64,000 bases of DNA from Ferrovibrio sp. (lineage in GTDB: Bacteria > Pseudomonadota > Alphaproteobacteria > Ferrovibrionales > Ferrovibrionaceae): positions 34,243 through 98,242 of the forward strand of contig NZ_JAOZVR010000010.1 in the NCBI RefSeq assembly GCF_025869515.1. The letters run 5' to 3'. The notes under the pieces were generated by a model. The model was not told the DNA's origin. It did no database searches and saw only the letters and a program-made list of their open reading frames with translations. Both the position numbers and the translations under genes were made by a program. Every line of letters starts with the position of its first letter. The first letter of the stretch is position 1. Of the stretch, positions 23,908 through 32,883 are shown piece after piece.

Positions 23908-25860
23908 ATGACCCAGGCAATGACCCCGGCGAAACTCCGCGATCTCGCGGTTGTCGCTGCGATCGCCCTGGCTGCCGCCGCCGGTTTCGCCAGCGGTCCG
24001 GCGGCGGCATGGCTGCGCGGTCCCTCGCTCGATCTGCTGATGCCGCTGCGCCATCTGCTGTTCGCCGCGCCGGCACCGTCCAGTCATGTCGCGGTGGTGG
24101 CGATCGATGAGGAAACCTATCGTCGCCCGCCCTTCAACCAGGCGCCGCAGGCGGCCTGGCCGCCGCTGCTGGCTCCGGTGCTGGCCGCGGTCGCCGGCGA
24201 GGCGCGGGTGATCGGCTTCGACGTCGTCTATTCCACCTCGCTGGACAGTATCCAGCGCGGCTTCGAGCGCGACTTCCTGATCGCCCTGCGCAATGCCGCC
24301 CGCGCCGACAAACTGGTGCTCGGCAAGGTGCAGCATTCGGCCTATCCGATCCTGCCGCATGCGGCGCAGCAGATTGCCGTCGGCGGCGCGGCCAATATCC
24401 GCCCGCTCAATGTTTTTGAGGATATCGATGGCGTGATCCGCCGTGTGCCGCTGTCGTTTGCCGCGGCAGACGACAGCCGCGAGGCAGGTTTCGCCGCCGA
24501 ACTGGCGCAGCGGGCCGGCGCCAGGGCAGCACCGCCGCTCGATGCGGCGGGTAATCTGCAGCTCAATTTCAATACTGCGCCGGGCGCGATCCCGACCTAT
24601 TCGCTGGCCGACCTTCATGCCTGTGCCCAGGCCGGCAATACCGACTATTTCCGTACACATTTCGCCGGCCGCACGGTGATCTTCGCCACGGTGCTGGATG
24701 TCGAGGACCGTCGCCTGACCAGCCGCCGGCTGGTTCCTGCCGTCGACGGCGCCAGGGCGCCGCCGCGCTGCGTGCATCCGGTGATGGAACTGGCCAGCGC
24801 CGCGCGCGACAGCATTGCCGGCGTCTATATCCACGCCGCCGCGATCGACAATCTCCTGGACGGCACGGCGCTGCGCGACTGGCCGCCGCCGGCCAATATT
24901 GCGGCGGCCATTGTGCTGGCGCTGCTGAGCGCGCTGGCCGCTTTCCATCTGCCGCTGGCTTTCGGTCTGGCCGGCATCGTCGCCGGCCTGCTGCTGCTGC
25001 CGCCTGTTGCCGCAGCGCTGCTGCAGGGCGGCAGCGTGGCACCCTGGCTCAGTTTCGTGGCGGCGATGGTGGCGACGGCGGCGGCCACGGTCGCTTATCG
25101 CTTTGCCGTGGCCGATCGCGACCGGCGCCTGATCGCCCGGCTGTTCTCGCTCTATCTGCCGCCCGTGGTGGTCGAGCGTATGGTGGCGGGCGGCCGCATG
25201 CCGGAACTGGGCGGCGAGGAACGCGATGTCACGGTGCTGTTCAGCGACATCGCCGGTTTCACCGCGATTTCGGAAGCCTGCGCTCCCGCCACGCTGGTGC
25301 AGGGACTGAACACCTATTTCAGTACCATGACCGGAATCATCGAGGATCATGGCGGCTTCGTCGACAAATACATCGGCGATGCCATCGTCGCCGTCTTCGG
25401 CGCCCCGGTGGAGGACAGCCGGCATGCCGAGCGGGCCATGCGCGCTGCCCTGAAAATGCAGGCCGCCCTGCGCGGCGATCCGCAGCGCTTCTCCGTTGCC
25501 GGCCATGCCATGAAAACCCGAATCGGGCTGAATACCGGCCGTGTCCTGATCGGCAATATCGGCTCGCCGCGCCGCTTCAACTACACGGCGATGGGCGATG
25601 CGGTGAATCTGGCCTCGCGGCTGGAAGGCGCCAACAAGGCTTATGGCACCTCGATCCTGGTGAGCGAGGACACGATGGCGGCGGCAGGCGATGCCATCGT
25701 CGCGCGACGGGTCGATGTCGTGCGCGTTGTCGGTCGTGCCCAGCCGGTGCGGCTGTACGAACCGCTGGCGCCGCGCGAGACGGCGGATGCGGAACAGCTG
25801 CGCCTTGCCGCCCAGCCGGACGATCCGGCGCAGGCCGTACGGAACCTGACCGAGAAGTGA
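23908..25860 (+). CDS. CHASE2-domain adenylate/guanylate cyclase (class III)
   Basis: A 650-residue inner-membrane receptor. After an N-terminal membrane segment comes an extracytoplasmic CHASE2 sensor (about residues 35-325, with VAVVAIDEETY and AVIGFDVVYSTSL-like core VIGFDVVYS), then three closely spaced membrane helices and a cytosolic class III cyclase. Catalytic features are intact: metal-binding D447 in VTVLFSDIAGFT and D491 in DKYIGDAIVAVFG; K487 in the latter fits a preference for ATP, hence cyclic AMP. NYTAMGDAVNLASRLE is the second half-site. It is one operon with the secreted protein upstream and converges on the CHAT gene 24 bases away. Confidence 0.92.
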   Translation: MTQAMTPAKLRDLAVVAAIALAAAAGFASGPAAAWLRGPSLDLLMPLRHLLFAAPAPSSHVAVVAIDEETYRRPPFNQAPQAAWPPLLAPVLAAVAGEARVIGFDVVYSTSLDSIQRGFERDFLIALRNAARADKLVLGKVQHSAYPILPHAAQQIAVGGAANIRPLNVFEDIDGVIRRVPLSFAAADDSREAGFAAELAQRAGARAAPPLDAAGNLQLNFNTAPGAIPTYSLADLHACAQAGNTDYFRTHFAGRTVIFATVLDVEDRRLTSRRLVPAVDGARAPPRCVHPVMELASAARDSIAGVYIHAAAIDNLLDGTALRDWPPPANIAAAIVLALLSALAAFHLPLAFGLAGIVAGLLLLPPVAAALLQGGSVAPWLSFVAAMVATAAATVAYRFAVADRDRRLIARLFSLYLPPVVVERMVAGGRMPELGGEERDVTVLFSDIAGFTAISEACAPATLVQGLNTYFSTMTGIIEDHGGFVDKYIGDAIVAVFGAPVEDSRHAERAMRAALKMQAALRGDPQRFSVAGHAMKTRIGLNTGRVLIGNIGSPRRFNYTAMGDAVNLASRLEGANKAYGTSILVSEDTMAAAGDAIVARRVDVVRVVGRAQPVRLYEPLAPRETADAEQLRLAAQPDDPAQAVRNLTEK

Positions 25861-25884
25861 GTCGGCGCCTGCTCAGGCCCGACC

Positions 25885-28800
25885 TTAGCCGCCGTCGCCC
25901 ATCAGCGTGTAGGGCGCCCAGAAGATCGGGTGGCTGTAGCTGAACAGCGATTTGCCGTCCTCCTGGTAGCCGGGCCCGTCGAGCAGGGCGATCATCGCCT
26001 GGCGCAGGGCTTCGGCGCGGCCGAGCTTTGCATCGGTGGCCTGGCGGCGGAACAGATCGGTGACCAGGTCGCGGGCCGAGGCCGAATGCACCGACCAGTT
26101 GGTCAGCAGCAGGGCGCGTGTGCCGGCATAGAAGAAAGCGCGACCGAGGCCGGAGGCCGCTTCGGCACCCGCCCCGGCCCCGGTGCCGGTATTGCAGGCC
26201 GAGAGCACCACCCAGTCGGCATCCAGCTTGAGGCCGAGAATCTCGTCCATGGTCAGCAGTCCGTCACCATCGACATCGGCCACCAGCGGTGCGCTGAGCG
26301 CCAGTGCCGGCTGGGTCAGGCCGTTCAGCTCGCCCGGCACCAGGCCGTGGGTGGCAAAGGCAACAACCCTGTAGCCGTCGAGCTTTGCCTGCTTGACGAC
26401 CGTCTCGTTGGCATTTTTGCCGAGGTAAAGCGATTTGCCGGCATCCGCCTGCATGGCGGCGGCAACCGAGCGCAGTTCGTCGGCGGTATCGGGCAGGCGC
26501 GGCAACTGGCCCAGCTCGGCGCTGTCGGCACCGTCGATCTGCGGCGCGTTGCGGCGTTTCAGCCTGGCGCCGCGCACCGCCACCGGATCGGCGGACGCAA
26601 TGCGCAGCGGCGCCTCGCTGGCCGCTTCGGCGGCCTGTTCGGCATTGAAGAAGGGATCGCCGAAACCGATCAGCGGTGCGCGTTTGGCGCTGCCGGCCGG
26701 CAGGCTGCGCAACGTCTTCAGTGCGGCGGTGGATGGCAACTGGGTCACAGCATGGCTGCGCGCCAGCCAGGGCACGGATTTGTACCCCTCGAACAACGGC
26801 GCGGCCTTCAGGTCCACGGTCGCCGGCGCGGTGGGCAGCAGGGCGAGCGGCAGCAGGCCGAGCGCGCCGTTGCTCACCACGAACAGGTTCCTGGCCGGTT
26901 TCCAGCCGGCTTCCACCGGCTGCAGCAGCGTCTGGTACAGCTCATGCGCCAGCGCCAGGTCGAAGGCGGGAATATCGCCCAGTGTCTCCGCCTGCGGCTC
27001 CAGTGCGCGCCGCAAACTGTTGACCTTCTGCTCGATGGCGGCAGCACCGACCGGGCTGGCGGCAAAGGCCACCGGCCCGTCCTTCGGCACGACCCAGACG
27101 AAGCTGTTGTCCTGCGCCAGATAGAAGGAGACCAGAGCCTCGCCCGGGCGCAGCGCGCCGCGCACGTCGTCGGGCGTCGGCGGACGCGGATCGATCAGGC
27201 TGGCATATTCGGGGAACTGCTTTTCGATCTGCTGGCGCGTCCTGGCGCGGGCATCGCGCAGCTTGTCGACCTGGGTGCGTAGGCTGAGGATCGCCTTGTC
27301 ATCGCGCTGTTCGGGCGGCAGCGTCAGCAGATTGCTCAGCAGGCCGAACTGGGCGGCGATCTGCTTGAGCACATCCTGCTCGTCGCGGATCAGGGTCGCC
27401 AGGGCCGGATCGCGCACGGCAGCGCGGGCAGCCGAGGCGGAGAGGGCGCGCTGCACGCTGCGGCCGCGGGCGACATCGGCCAGCCGGAAGCTCTCGATGC
27501 CGGCATCCAGTCCGCCTGCGGCCGGCGTACCCTGCACCTTGGCCAGCAGCACGATGTAGCTCTCGACGATGGTCTGGATATAGAAATCGCGCGAGGCCGA
27601 GGTGGATTCCTCGGTATCGGCCTGGCGCGAACTGCTGAGAATGACCGGCAGCGCGGCGCGGAAGGCGGCGACCGCCTCGGCATCATGGCCGGCGGCCGCC
27701 AGCGCGACGCCGGCGACGCCACGGGCCATCGCCGTGTCGAAATGGCGCTCGCCCAGTCGCGCCGTCGTTGCCGTCAGAACGGCATTGGCCACGTCCACGC
27801 TGCGGGCACCCTGGCCGGTACGGGCGAGGGCGAGAATGCGCCCGTTGGAAATGCGGCTTCCGGCGCGGGCGGGATCGCGATTGTTCTGCAGGCCGGCGAA
27901 GACTTCATCGTAAAGCGCGGCAGCTTCCTGCCAGCGCCGCTGCAGGATCAGAATACCGGCGAGCGCCCGCTTGGTGTTGATGATCTGCGCAGCGGTGTCA
28001 TCGACGCCGATCTGGTGATGGATTTCCAGCACCGTGCGCGACAGCTTCTCGGCCTCGGCATAGCGGCCCTGCTCGACCAGAACGGTGGACAGGCTGGAGA
28101 CAGCCTGGGCGGTCGGGCCGAAATACTTGCCGCCGCGGCGCAGGATGTTGAGCAGGGCCTGGCGGATATCGACCTCGGCCTCGACGATGCGGCCCTGCGC
28201 CAGCTTGGTTTCGCCGAGCTTGATCAGGGTCGCATCGTTACCGGTTTCCATGCCGCCGGCCGGCGGCGGATCCTGCCAATGCTTTGCCTTCTCGATCGCA
28301 TCGCGGCCATTTACCAGGCTGCTGGCAAAATGCTGCTCGGCCTCGGCGTAACGTCCGCGCGTCAGTGCCACCTGCGCCTTGCCGAGATCGATATCGGCCT
28401 GCCAGCTGGTCAGGAACATGAAGACGTTGGCGTTGCGGGTATTGGTGGCGAGGTCGGTATAGGCCGACTGCGCATAGCCGACATATTTCTCGGCTACTTC
28501 CACCCTGCCCAGTTCCATCGCGACCATTGCGGCCGAGCGATAGGCGTTGATGGCGCGGCCGCGCAGGCGCGACTTGTCCATCCGTTCGGCATATCCGGCA
28601 TAAATATCGAAGGCTCCCTGCAACTGGCCGGTGTTGCGGGTCATGCTGGCCTGCAGCTGAGCTATGCGATAGCTGTCGGCGCCGACCTGTTCCGCGAGGC
28701 GCACCGCCTCGGTGGCATCCTTCAGCGCCGCCTCGAGACGGCCGATCTGGGCCGCGGCCTGGGCGCGGTCGAACAGGAAGCGGCTGCGCTGGCGCGGGTC

Positions 28801-29025
28801 GAGTCCCGGCGGCTCGGCGATCTCGGCCTGGGCGATCAGCTGGGCGCGTTTCGCCGGATCGGGTTTTTCCTGGTCGAGGATGGCGACGATATCGGCGATG
28901 CTGCGCGGCGGCGCGGCGAGGGCAGGCGCAGCCGGGGCAGGTGCTGCTGTCTGCGCCACGGCGGACGAAACCGCGGCAACGGCACAAACCAGTCCGACAA
29001 TGAATCCCGTAACGGCGCCGCGCAT
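25885..29025 (-). CDS. Exported TPR-CHAT (caspase-like) protein
   Basis: A 1046-residue protein. The start at 29025, preceded by GGGGGGAAAG, gives a signal peptide (MRGAVTGFIVGLVCAVAAVSSAVAQ), so the protein is predicted to be periplasmic. Residues of about 40-520 are helical TPR-type repeats (for example RYAEAEKLSRTVLEIHHQIG and GRIVEAEVDIRQALLNILRR). The C-terminal part is a CHAT domain of the caspase clan: the catalytic dyad is H893 in ATHGLV and C944 in VVLSACNTGTG, and the domain ends in PIFWAPYTLMGDGG. It is probably a protease regulated by protein contacts through its repeats. Its target is unknown. It converges on the CHASE2 cyclase operon. Confidence 0.9.
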   Translation of the reverse strand: MRGAVTGFIVGLVCAVAAVSSAVAQTAAPAPAAPALAAPPRSIADIVAILDQEKPDPAKRAQLIAQAEIAEPPGLDPRQRSRFLFDRAQAAAQIGRLEAALKDATEAVRLAEQVGADSYRIAQLQASMTRNTGQLQGAFDIYAGYAERMDKSRLRGRAINAYRSAAMVAMELGRVEVAEKYVGYAQSAYTDLATNTRNANVFMFLTSWQADIDLGKAQVALTRGRYAEAEQHFASSLVNGRDAIEKAKHWQDPPPAGGMETGNDATLIKLGETKLAQGRIVEAEVDIRQALLNILRRGGKYFGPTAQAVSSLSTVLVEQGRYAEAEKLSRTVLEIHHQIGVDDTAAQIINTKRALAGILILQRRWQEAAALYDEVFAGLQNNRDPARAGSRISNGRILALARTGQGARSVDVANAVLTATTARLGERHFDTAMARGVAGVALAAAGHDAEAVAAFRAALPVILSSSRQADTEESTSASRDFYIQTIVESYIVLLAKVQGTPAAGGLDAGIESFRLADVARGRSVQRALSASAARAAVRDPALATLIRDEQDVLKQIAAQFGLLSNLLTLPPEQRDDKAILSLRTQVDKLRDARARTRQQIEKQFPEYASLIDPRPPTPDDVRGALRPGEALVSFYLAQDNSFVWVVPKDGPVAFAASPVGAAAIEQKVNSLRRALEPQAETLGDIPAFDLALAHELYQTLLQPVEAGWKPARNLFVVSNGALGLLPLALLPTAPATVDLKAAPLFEGYKSVPWLARSHAVTQLPSTAALKTLRSLPAGSAKRAPLIGFGDPFFNAEQAAEAASEAPLRIASADPVAVRGARLKRRNAPQIDGADSAELGQLPRLPDTADELRSVAAAMQADAGKSLYLGKNANETVVKQAKLDGYRVVAFATHGLVPGELNGLTQPALALSAPLVADVDGDGLLTMDEILGLKLDADWVVLSACNTGTGAGAGAEAASGLGRAFFYAGTRALLLTNWSVHSASARDLVTDLFRRQATDAKLGRAEALRQAMIALLDGPGYQEDGKSLFSYSHPIFWAPYTLMGDGG

Positions 29026-29122
29026 GACTTTCCCCCCACCCATTCTTGGTGGACAGCATAGTCCTGTATCCGGACCCGTCAAAGCAGCTTATGCGTGTGG
29101 AGCCGGTCGCGAAGGATTGGCG

Positions 29123-30649
29123 TCAGACCCGCGCGCCGGCCAGCGGATCGAAATACAGCGCCACCTTCTTGGCCATCTGGGCATCGAGGCAACGGTATTT
29201 CATCGCCACGAAACCGTCTTCGGTGTAGCGCACCACATCGCCCTCGGCATCGAAGGTGATCTGCAGCTTGGGATTCTTGATTTTCACTGTCAGTTTCAGC
29301 AACTCGCCTTCCAGGAAGGTCCCGGTGATCGGGCCGAACAGCAGGCCGATCGAGCTCCAGTTCTTCAACGGAATGCGGTTGCCTTCCAGCACGACATGGT
29401 CTTCCGGACCGCATTGCGTGCGGGTGGATTTGCGCTGGTCCTGACCGATGCGCTGGATCAGCGGATCGAGAATGCCGAGAAACTGCTCGCGGCGATGATC
29501 CGACAGGCCGGCGCTGATCAGCTTCTTGCGCAGCTCCTGGGCGATCTCGGTCTTTTCCTCGGTGGAATAGGCCGGATCGACGAATTCCTTTTCCAGGTCG
29601 CGATGCTCGAACAGGTAGGCGATGTATTTGAGCAGGATGTCCTTGGGGCCCTCGCCGATGCTTTCCTCAAACAGCTTGAGGCCCTGCATCAGTTTCGGCG
29701 CCGAGAAATGTCCGGGGATCAGGCGGTTCAGCTTTTCCGCCGTCACCAGCCGCACCATGCGTTTCTCGAACAGATCGGCGGCGCCGAGCTCGATGGCGAA
29801 GTCGCGGTCCTTGGTCAGCAGCGCATAGACTTCGCGCGTGGCCGGGAATTCCTCGGCCGGCTCTTCCGACAACAGCGGGACCGAGGACATCAGCAGGCGG
29901 CGCACCAGCTGGATGACGGCCTCGCGCAGGGACGGCATCGGATGCTTGGCGGCGACCGCATGCAGCCGGTTGGCGAAGTCGGTGGCATAGGCCTCGTCGT
30001 CGGCCGCGTAGCGGTTATCCAGCAGGGCCATCAGCTGGATGATGCGCAGGCGCGCATCGCGGAATTTGCCGAGCAGTTCGGGCACCGCGGTCTTGGCCTG
30101 CAGGATTTCCGCCAGGGCTTCGTCCAGCACCGCCACCGCCGGGGCCTCGATGCCGGTATCTACCAGGGCCAGCACCCGGCCGGCCTTTTCCGTCCAGGTC
30201 TTCGACAGGTTGAGATGGTGCGCGAGCGCGCAATAGGCGATGCGGGTGCCGTAAAGCGGGTCGGAGGCGGTCAGCTGGGTCAGCAGCCGGTGCGTCAGCG
30301 GTGTCGTGGGCAGCCGTTTTTCGAAGGCCTCGACCTGGGTGATCGCCGCCGTGGTGATGGCGTAGATCTTCTTCATCTTGTCGCGCACGGCGGTATTGGT
30401 CGCCTGGGCCTGTGCGATCGCGGCTTTCTGCACCAGGGCGGCGCAGAGATTCTCGGCGCCGTTCAGCAGTTTGGCATGGCCGCTGTGGTGCAGCAGTTCG
30501 AGCGGGGTGAGGATATTTTCATCGAGATAGTCGCGGCAGACCCGGCCGATCATGGCCAGCGCGCGGCGCTCCGACAGCGCATGCGCATCCTGACACAGGA
30601 CAACACCGCTGCCGACTTCTGTTACCCCGGATGGTGCACTGACGTTCAT
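29123..30649 (-). CDS. PilZ-domain protein with a long helical N-terminal region
   Basis: A 508-residue protein without signal peptide or membrane segment. The last 100 residues read as a PilZ domain with a complete cyclic di-GMP signature: R406-x3-R410 (RKSTR) and N430-W-S432-S-I-G435, followed by beta-rich sequence. The first 390 residues are helical and unlike anything I recognise (EKRLPTTPLTHRLLTQLTASDPLYGTR, LLKYIAYLFEHRDLEKEF). The likely role is as a cyclic di-GMP effector in the cytosol. No start-proximal ribosome site is strong. A small palindrome, TTCTATTAGAA, lies upstream at 30725-30735. Confidence 0.75.
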   Translation of the reverse strand: MNVSAPSGVTEVGSGVVLCQDAHALSERRALAMIGRVCRDYLDENILTPLELLHHSGHAKLLNGAENLCAALVQKAAIAQAQATNTAVRDKMKKIYAITTAAITQVEAFEKRLPTTPLTHRLLTQLTASDPLYGTRIAYCALAHHLNLSKTWTEKAGRVLALVDTGIEAPAVAVLDEALAEILQAKTAVPELLGKFRDARLRIIQLMALLDNRYAADDEAYATDFANRLHAVAAKHPMPSLREAVIQLVRRLLMSSVPLLSEEPAEEFPATREVYALLTKDRDFAIELGAADLFEKRMVRLVTAEKLNRLIPGHFSAPKLMQGLKLFEESIGEGPKDILLKYIAYLFEHRDLEKEFVDPAYSTEEKTEIAQELRKKLISAGLSDHRREQFLGILDPLIQRIGQDQRKSTRTQCGPEDHVVLEGNRIPLKNWSSIGLLFGPITGTFLEGELLKLTVKIKNPKLQITFDAEGDVVRYTEDGFVAMKYRCLDAQMAKKVALYFDPLAGARV

Positions 30650-30724
30650 TCTCGACTTCTGTCACTTCCCCACTGCCACCCACTATGACAGGAGCCTGTG
30701 GAAAAGTGAATGGCAGGTCATTGA

Positions 30725-30735
30725 TTCTATTAGAA
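30725..30735. promoter_or_regulatory. Palindrome TTCTA-T-TAGAA upstream of the PilZ gene
   Basis: An 11-base perfect dyad in the AT-richer part of the 146-base gap, 76 bases upstream of the PilZ gene start. It could be an operator; nothing else supports this. Confidence 0.25.
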
Positions 30736-30795
30736 ATCGGCCCAAATCGGGAGGCCCGTGAAACCCCAGATTGCCGGACAGTGCCGGCGGACGTG

Positions 30796-31320
30796 CTAAA
30801 GGCTGCGCTTGGGATGGCGGCCGCCGGGATTGGCCGGCGCCGTGGCGGCGCGGGCCAGCGGCGACAGCGGCCGTTCGGCAAATTTCCCCAGGGTAATCAG
30901 GCGGTCGTACATCACGATGGCGCCGGCGACGCCGACATTGACGCAGAAGCTGGTCGGAATCTTGATCACATGGTCGCAGCGTGCCACCAGCGCCGGACTG
31001 AGCGAGCCCATCTCGGGTCCCAGCACATAAGCCGCACGCAGCGGGTGGCGGAAGCTCGGCAGCTCAATGGCCTCGTCCAGCAGCTCGATGCCGACCAGCT
31101 GGCAGCCGGTGGGCAGGCTCAGCTCGGCCGGCGAGTCGTAGGTATACCAGGGCAGGTTATGTGGCGTCTTGCTGGTATCGGAGCGGGCGGCGTTCACCGA
31201 ATAGGTGGCGGCGATGGTAAAGACGAAGCTGCCGCCGAAGGCATGTGCCGTGCGGAACAGGTTGCCGGCATTCATCGGCTTGCTCAGGCCCTCGACACCG
31301 ATTCCGAAAAAGCCGCGCAT
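30796..31320 (-). CDS. RNA methyltransferase, TrmH/SpoU family
   Basis: A 174-residue SPOUT methyltransferase that would add a methyl group to a ribose 2'-OH in tRNA or rRNA. Family motifs are the start GFFGIGVEGLSKPMNAGNLFRTAHAFG (motif 1 with N and R), AAYVLGPEMGSLSPALVARCDHVIKIP (motif 2) and FCVNVGVAGAIVMYDRL (motif 3 with its knot). The start at 31320 is favoured because GGAA lies seven bases before it; an ATG at 31332 would touch its own AAGGA. Motif 3 has cysteine-valine-asparagine-valine where many members have serine-leucine-asparagine-valine. Confidence 0.9.
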   Translation of the reverse strand: MRGFFGIGVEGLSKPMNAGNLFRTAHAFGGSFVFTIAATYSVNAARSDTSKTPHNLPWYTYDSPAELSLPTGCQLVGIELLDEAIELPSFRHPLRAAYVLGPEMGSLSPALVARCDHVIKIPTSFCVNVGVAGAIVMYDRLITLGKFAERPLSPLARAATAPANPGGRHPKRSL

Positions 31321-31379
31321 CGCCAGTTCCATTCCTTACGTGTATAAGACCACCGGATTCTGGACAGGAGTATACCGCC

Positions 31380-32417
31380 ATGGGCAAGCCTTTCGCTCCC
31401 CTGCCGGCGCCCGGTGCGCGGCCCTTTATCGTTGAAGTGAAGCGCGGCGCGCAAGTGGAAAGCCGCCACCCGGTGATCGCCACCATCGTCGATGGCGACG
31501 GCAAGACGCTGGCGGCCTGGGGCGATCCGCAGGCCTCGATTTTCCCGCGCTCCTCCAACAAGGCGATCCAGGCCCTGCCGCTGGTCGAAAGCGGCGCCGC
31601 CGATGCCTTCTCGCTCAGCCAGAGCGAACTGGCGATGGCCTGCGCCAGCCATGGCGGCGAGCTGCGCCATACCGAAACCGCCGGCGCCTGGCTCGCCCGC
31701 ATCGGCCGCAGCGCCGACGACCTGGAATGCGGTGCGCACTGGCCTTATCACGACGAAACCGCGCGGCAGATCGCCCGCGACGGCAGGGCACCGACCAACC
31801 TGCACAACAACTGCTCGGGCAAGCATTCCGGCATGGTTTCGGTCGCCACGCATCTGGGCGAGGATATCCGCGGCTATGTGAAACCCGAGCATCCGGTGCA
31901 GCGCCGCGTGACGGCGGCGATCGAGGATGTCTGCGGGGTGAAAATTCCGGCGGAGCATTTCGCCACCGATGGCTGCTCGATGCCGACCATGGCGATTCCG
32001 CTGCACAATCTGGCCTGGGGCTTTGCCCGTTTCGTCACCGGCACCGGGCTGGCGCCGGAACGCGCCAGGGCGGCCAAACGGCTGGCCGCCGCCGTGGCGG
32101 CCGAACCTTTCTTCGTGGCCGGCAGCGGCCGCTTCTGCACCGTTGTCATGCAGGCGGGCAAGGGACGCTTCATCGCCAAGACCGGCGCGGAAGGCGTCTA
32201 CACGGCGGCTTCGGCCGAACTCGGTCTCGGCATCGCGCTGAAGGTGCTGGATGGCACGGCGCGCGCGGCGCAGACCGCCCTGGGCGGCCTGCTGGAATAT
32301 CTGAAGCTGCTGGATGAGGCCGGCCGCGAGCAGATCCGGCCGCTGGTGGAGCAGCCGTTGAACAACTGGCGCGGCATCCATGTCGGCAGCATCGGGCTCG
32401 AACCGCCCGCTTTCTGA
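31380..32417 (+). CDS. L-asparaginase, Rhizobium etli (AnsA/ReAV) type
   Basis: A 345-residue enzyme hydrolysing L-asparagine to aspartate and ammonia. It belongs to the rhizobial class, unrelated to E. coli asparaginases. The serine-lysine motif SSNK gives S58 and K61, and the metal-site residues C145, K148 (NNCSGKHSGM) and C199 (DGCSMPT) have the same 54-residue spacing as in R. etli ReAV. AGGAG precedes the ATG at 31380. It is divergent from the RNA methyltransferase and followed by an acetyltransferase three bases after its stop. Confidence 0.9.
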   Translation: MGKPFAPLPAPGARPFIVEVKRGAQVESRHPVIATIVDGDGKTLAAWGDPQASIFPRSSNKAIQALPLVESGAADAFSLSQSELAMACASHGGELRHTETAGAWLARIGRSADDLECGAHWPYHDETARQIARDGRAPTNLHNNCSGKHSGMVSVATHLGEDIRGYVKPEHPVQRRVTAAIEDVCGVKIPAEHFATDGCSMPTMAIPLHNLAWGFARFVTGTGLAPERARAAKRLAAAVAAEPFFVAGSGRFCTVVMQAGKGRFIAKTGAEGVYTAASAELGLGIALKVLDGTARAAQTALGGLLEYLKLLDEAGREQIRPLVEQPLNNWRGIHVGSIGLEPPAF

Positions 32418-32420
32418 ACG

Positions 32421-32870
32421 ATGATCGAGATCGCCCAGGAAAATCCGGACCAGCCGGATATCATCGCGCTGCTGCAGGCCGCCGATGCCTGGTATGCGAC
32501 GCTCTATCCGGCCGAGAGCAATCACCTGCTCGATGTCGCCAGCTTGCGGCAGTCTGATACCGCCTTCTATGTCGCGCGGGAAAACGGCCTGCTGCTCGGT
32601 TTCGGCGCCGTGGTGGCGCGCGCGGGCTATGCCGAGATCAAGCGCATGTATCTGGCGCCGGCGGCGCGCGGCCGCCAACACGGCCGCCGCATTCTCGAAA
32701 TCCTGGAAGCTCATGCAGTGCAGGCGGGCGCAGCCTGCTTCCGGCTCGAAACCGGGATTCACCAGCCCGAAGCCATCGCGCTGTACCGCAGCACCGGCTA
32801 TCGCGATATCGCGCCGTTTGGCGATTACGCGCCAGATCCGCTCAGCCTGTTCATGGAAAAACGGCTCTAG
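32421..32870 (+). CDS. GNAT family N-acetyltransferase
   Basis: A 149-residue cytosolic acetyltransferase. The acetyl-CoA loop is clear: EIKRMYLAPAARGRQHGRRILEILEAHA (R-G-x-x-x-G/R), followed by FRLETGIHQPEAIALYRSTGYRDIAPFGDY, typical of PhnO/YjhQ-like members that act on amino compounds. It begins three bases after the asparaginase stop and is almost certainly co-transcribed, so an amino acid or amide substrate is plausible but unproven. Confidence 0.9.
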   Translation: MIEIAQENPDQPDIIALLQAADAWYATLYPAESNHLLDVASLRQSDTAFYVARENGLLLGFGAVVARAGYAEIKRMYLAPAARGRQHGRRILEILEAHAVQAGAACFRLETGIHQPEAIALYRSTGYRDIAPFGDYAPDPLSLFMEKRL

Positions 32871-32883
32871 TCCCGGCGCAGGT

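Noticed and set aside
23197..25506. 769-residue open frame opposite the CHASE2 cyclase
   Set aside because: Antisense to a complete cyclase; no ribosome site, no domain, biased composition.
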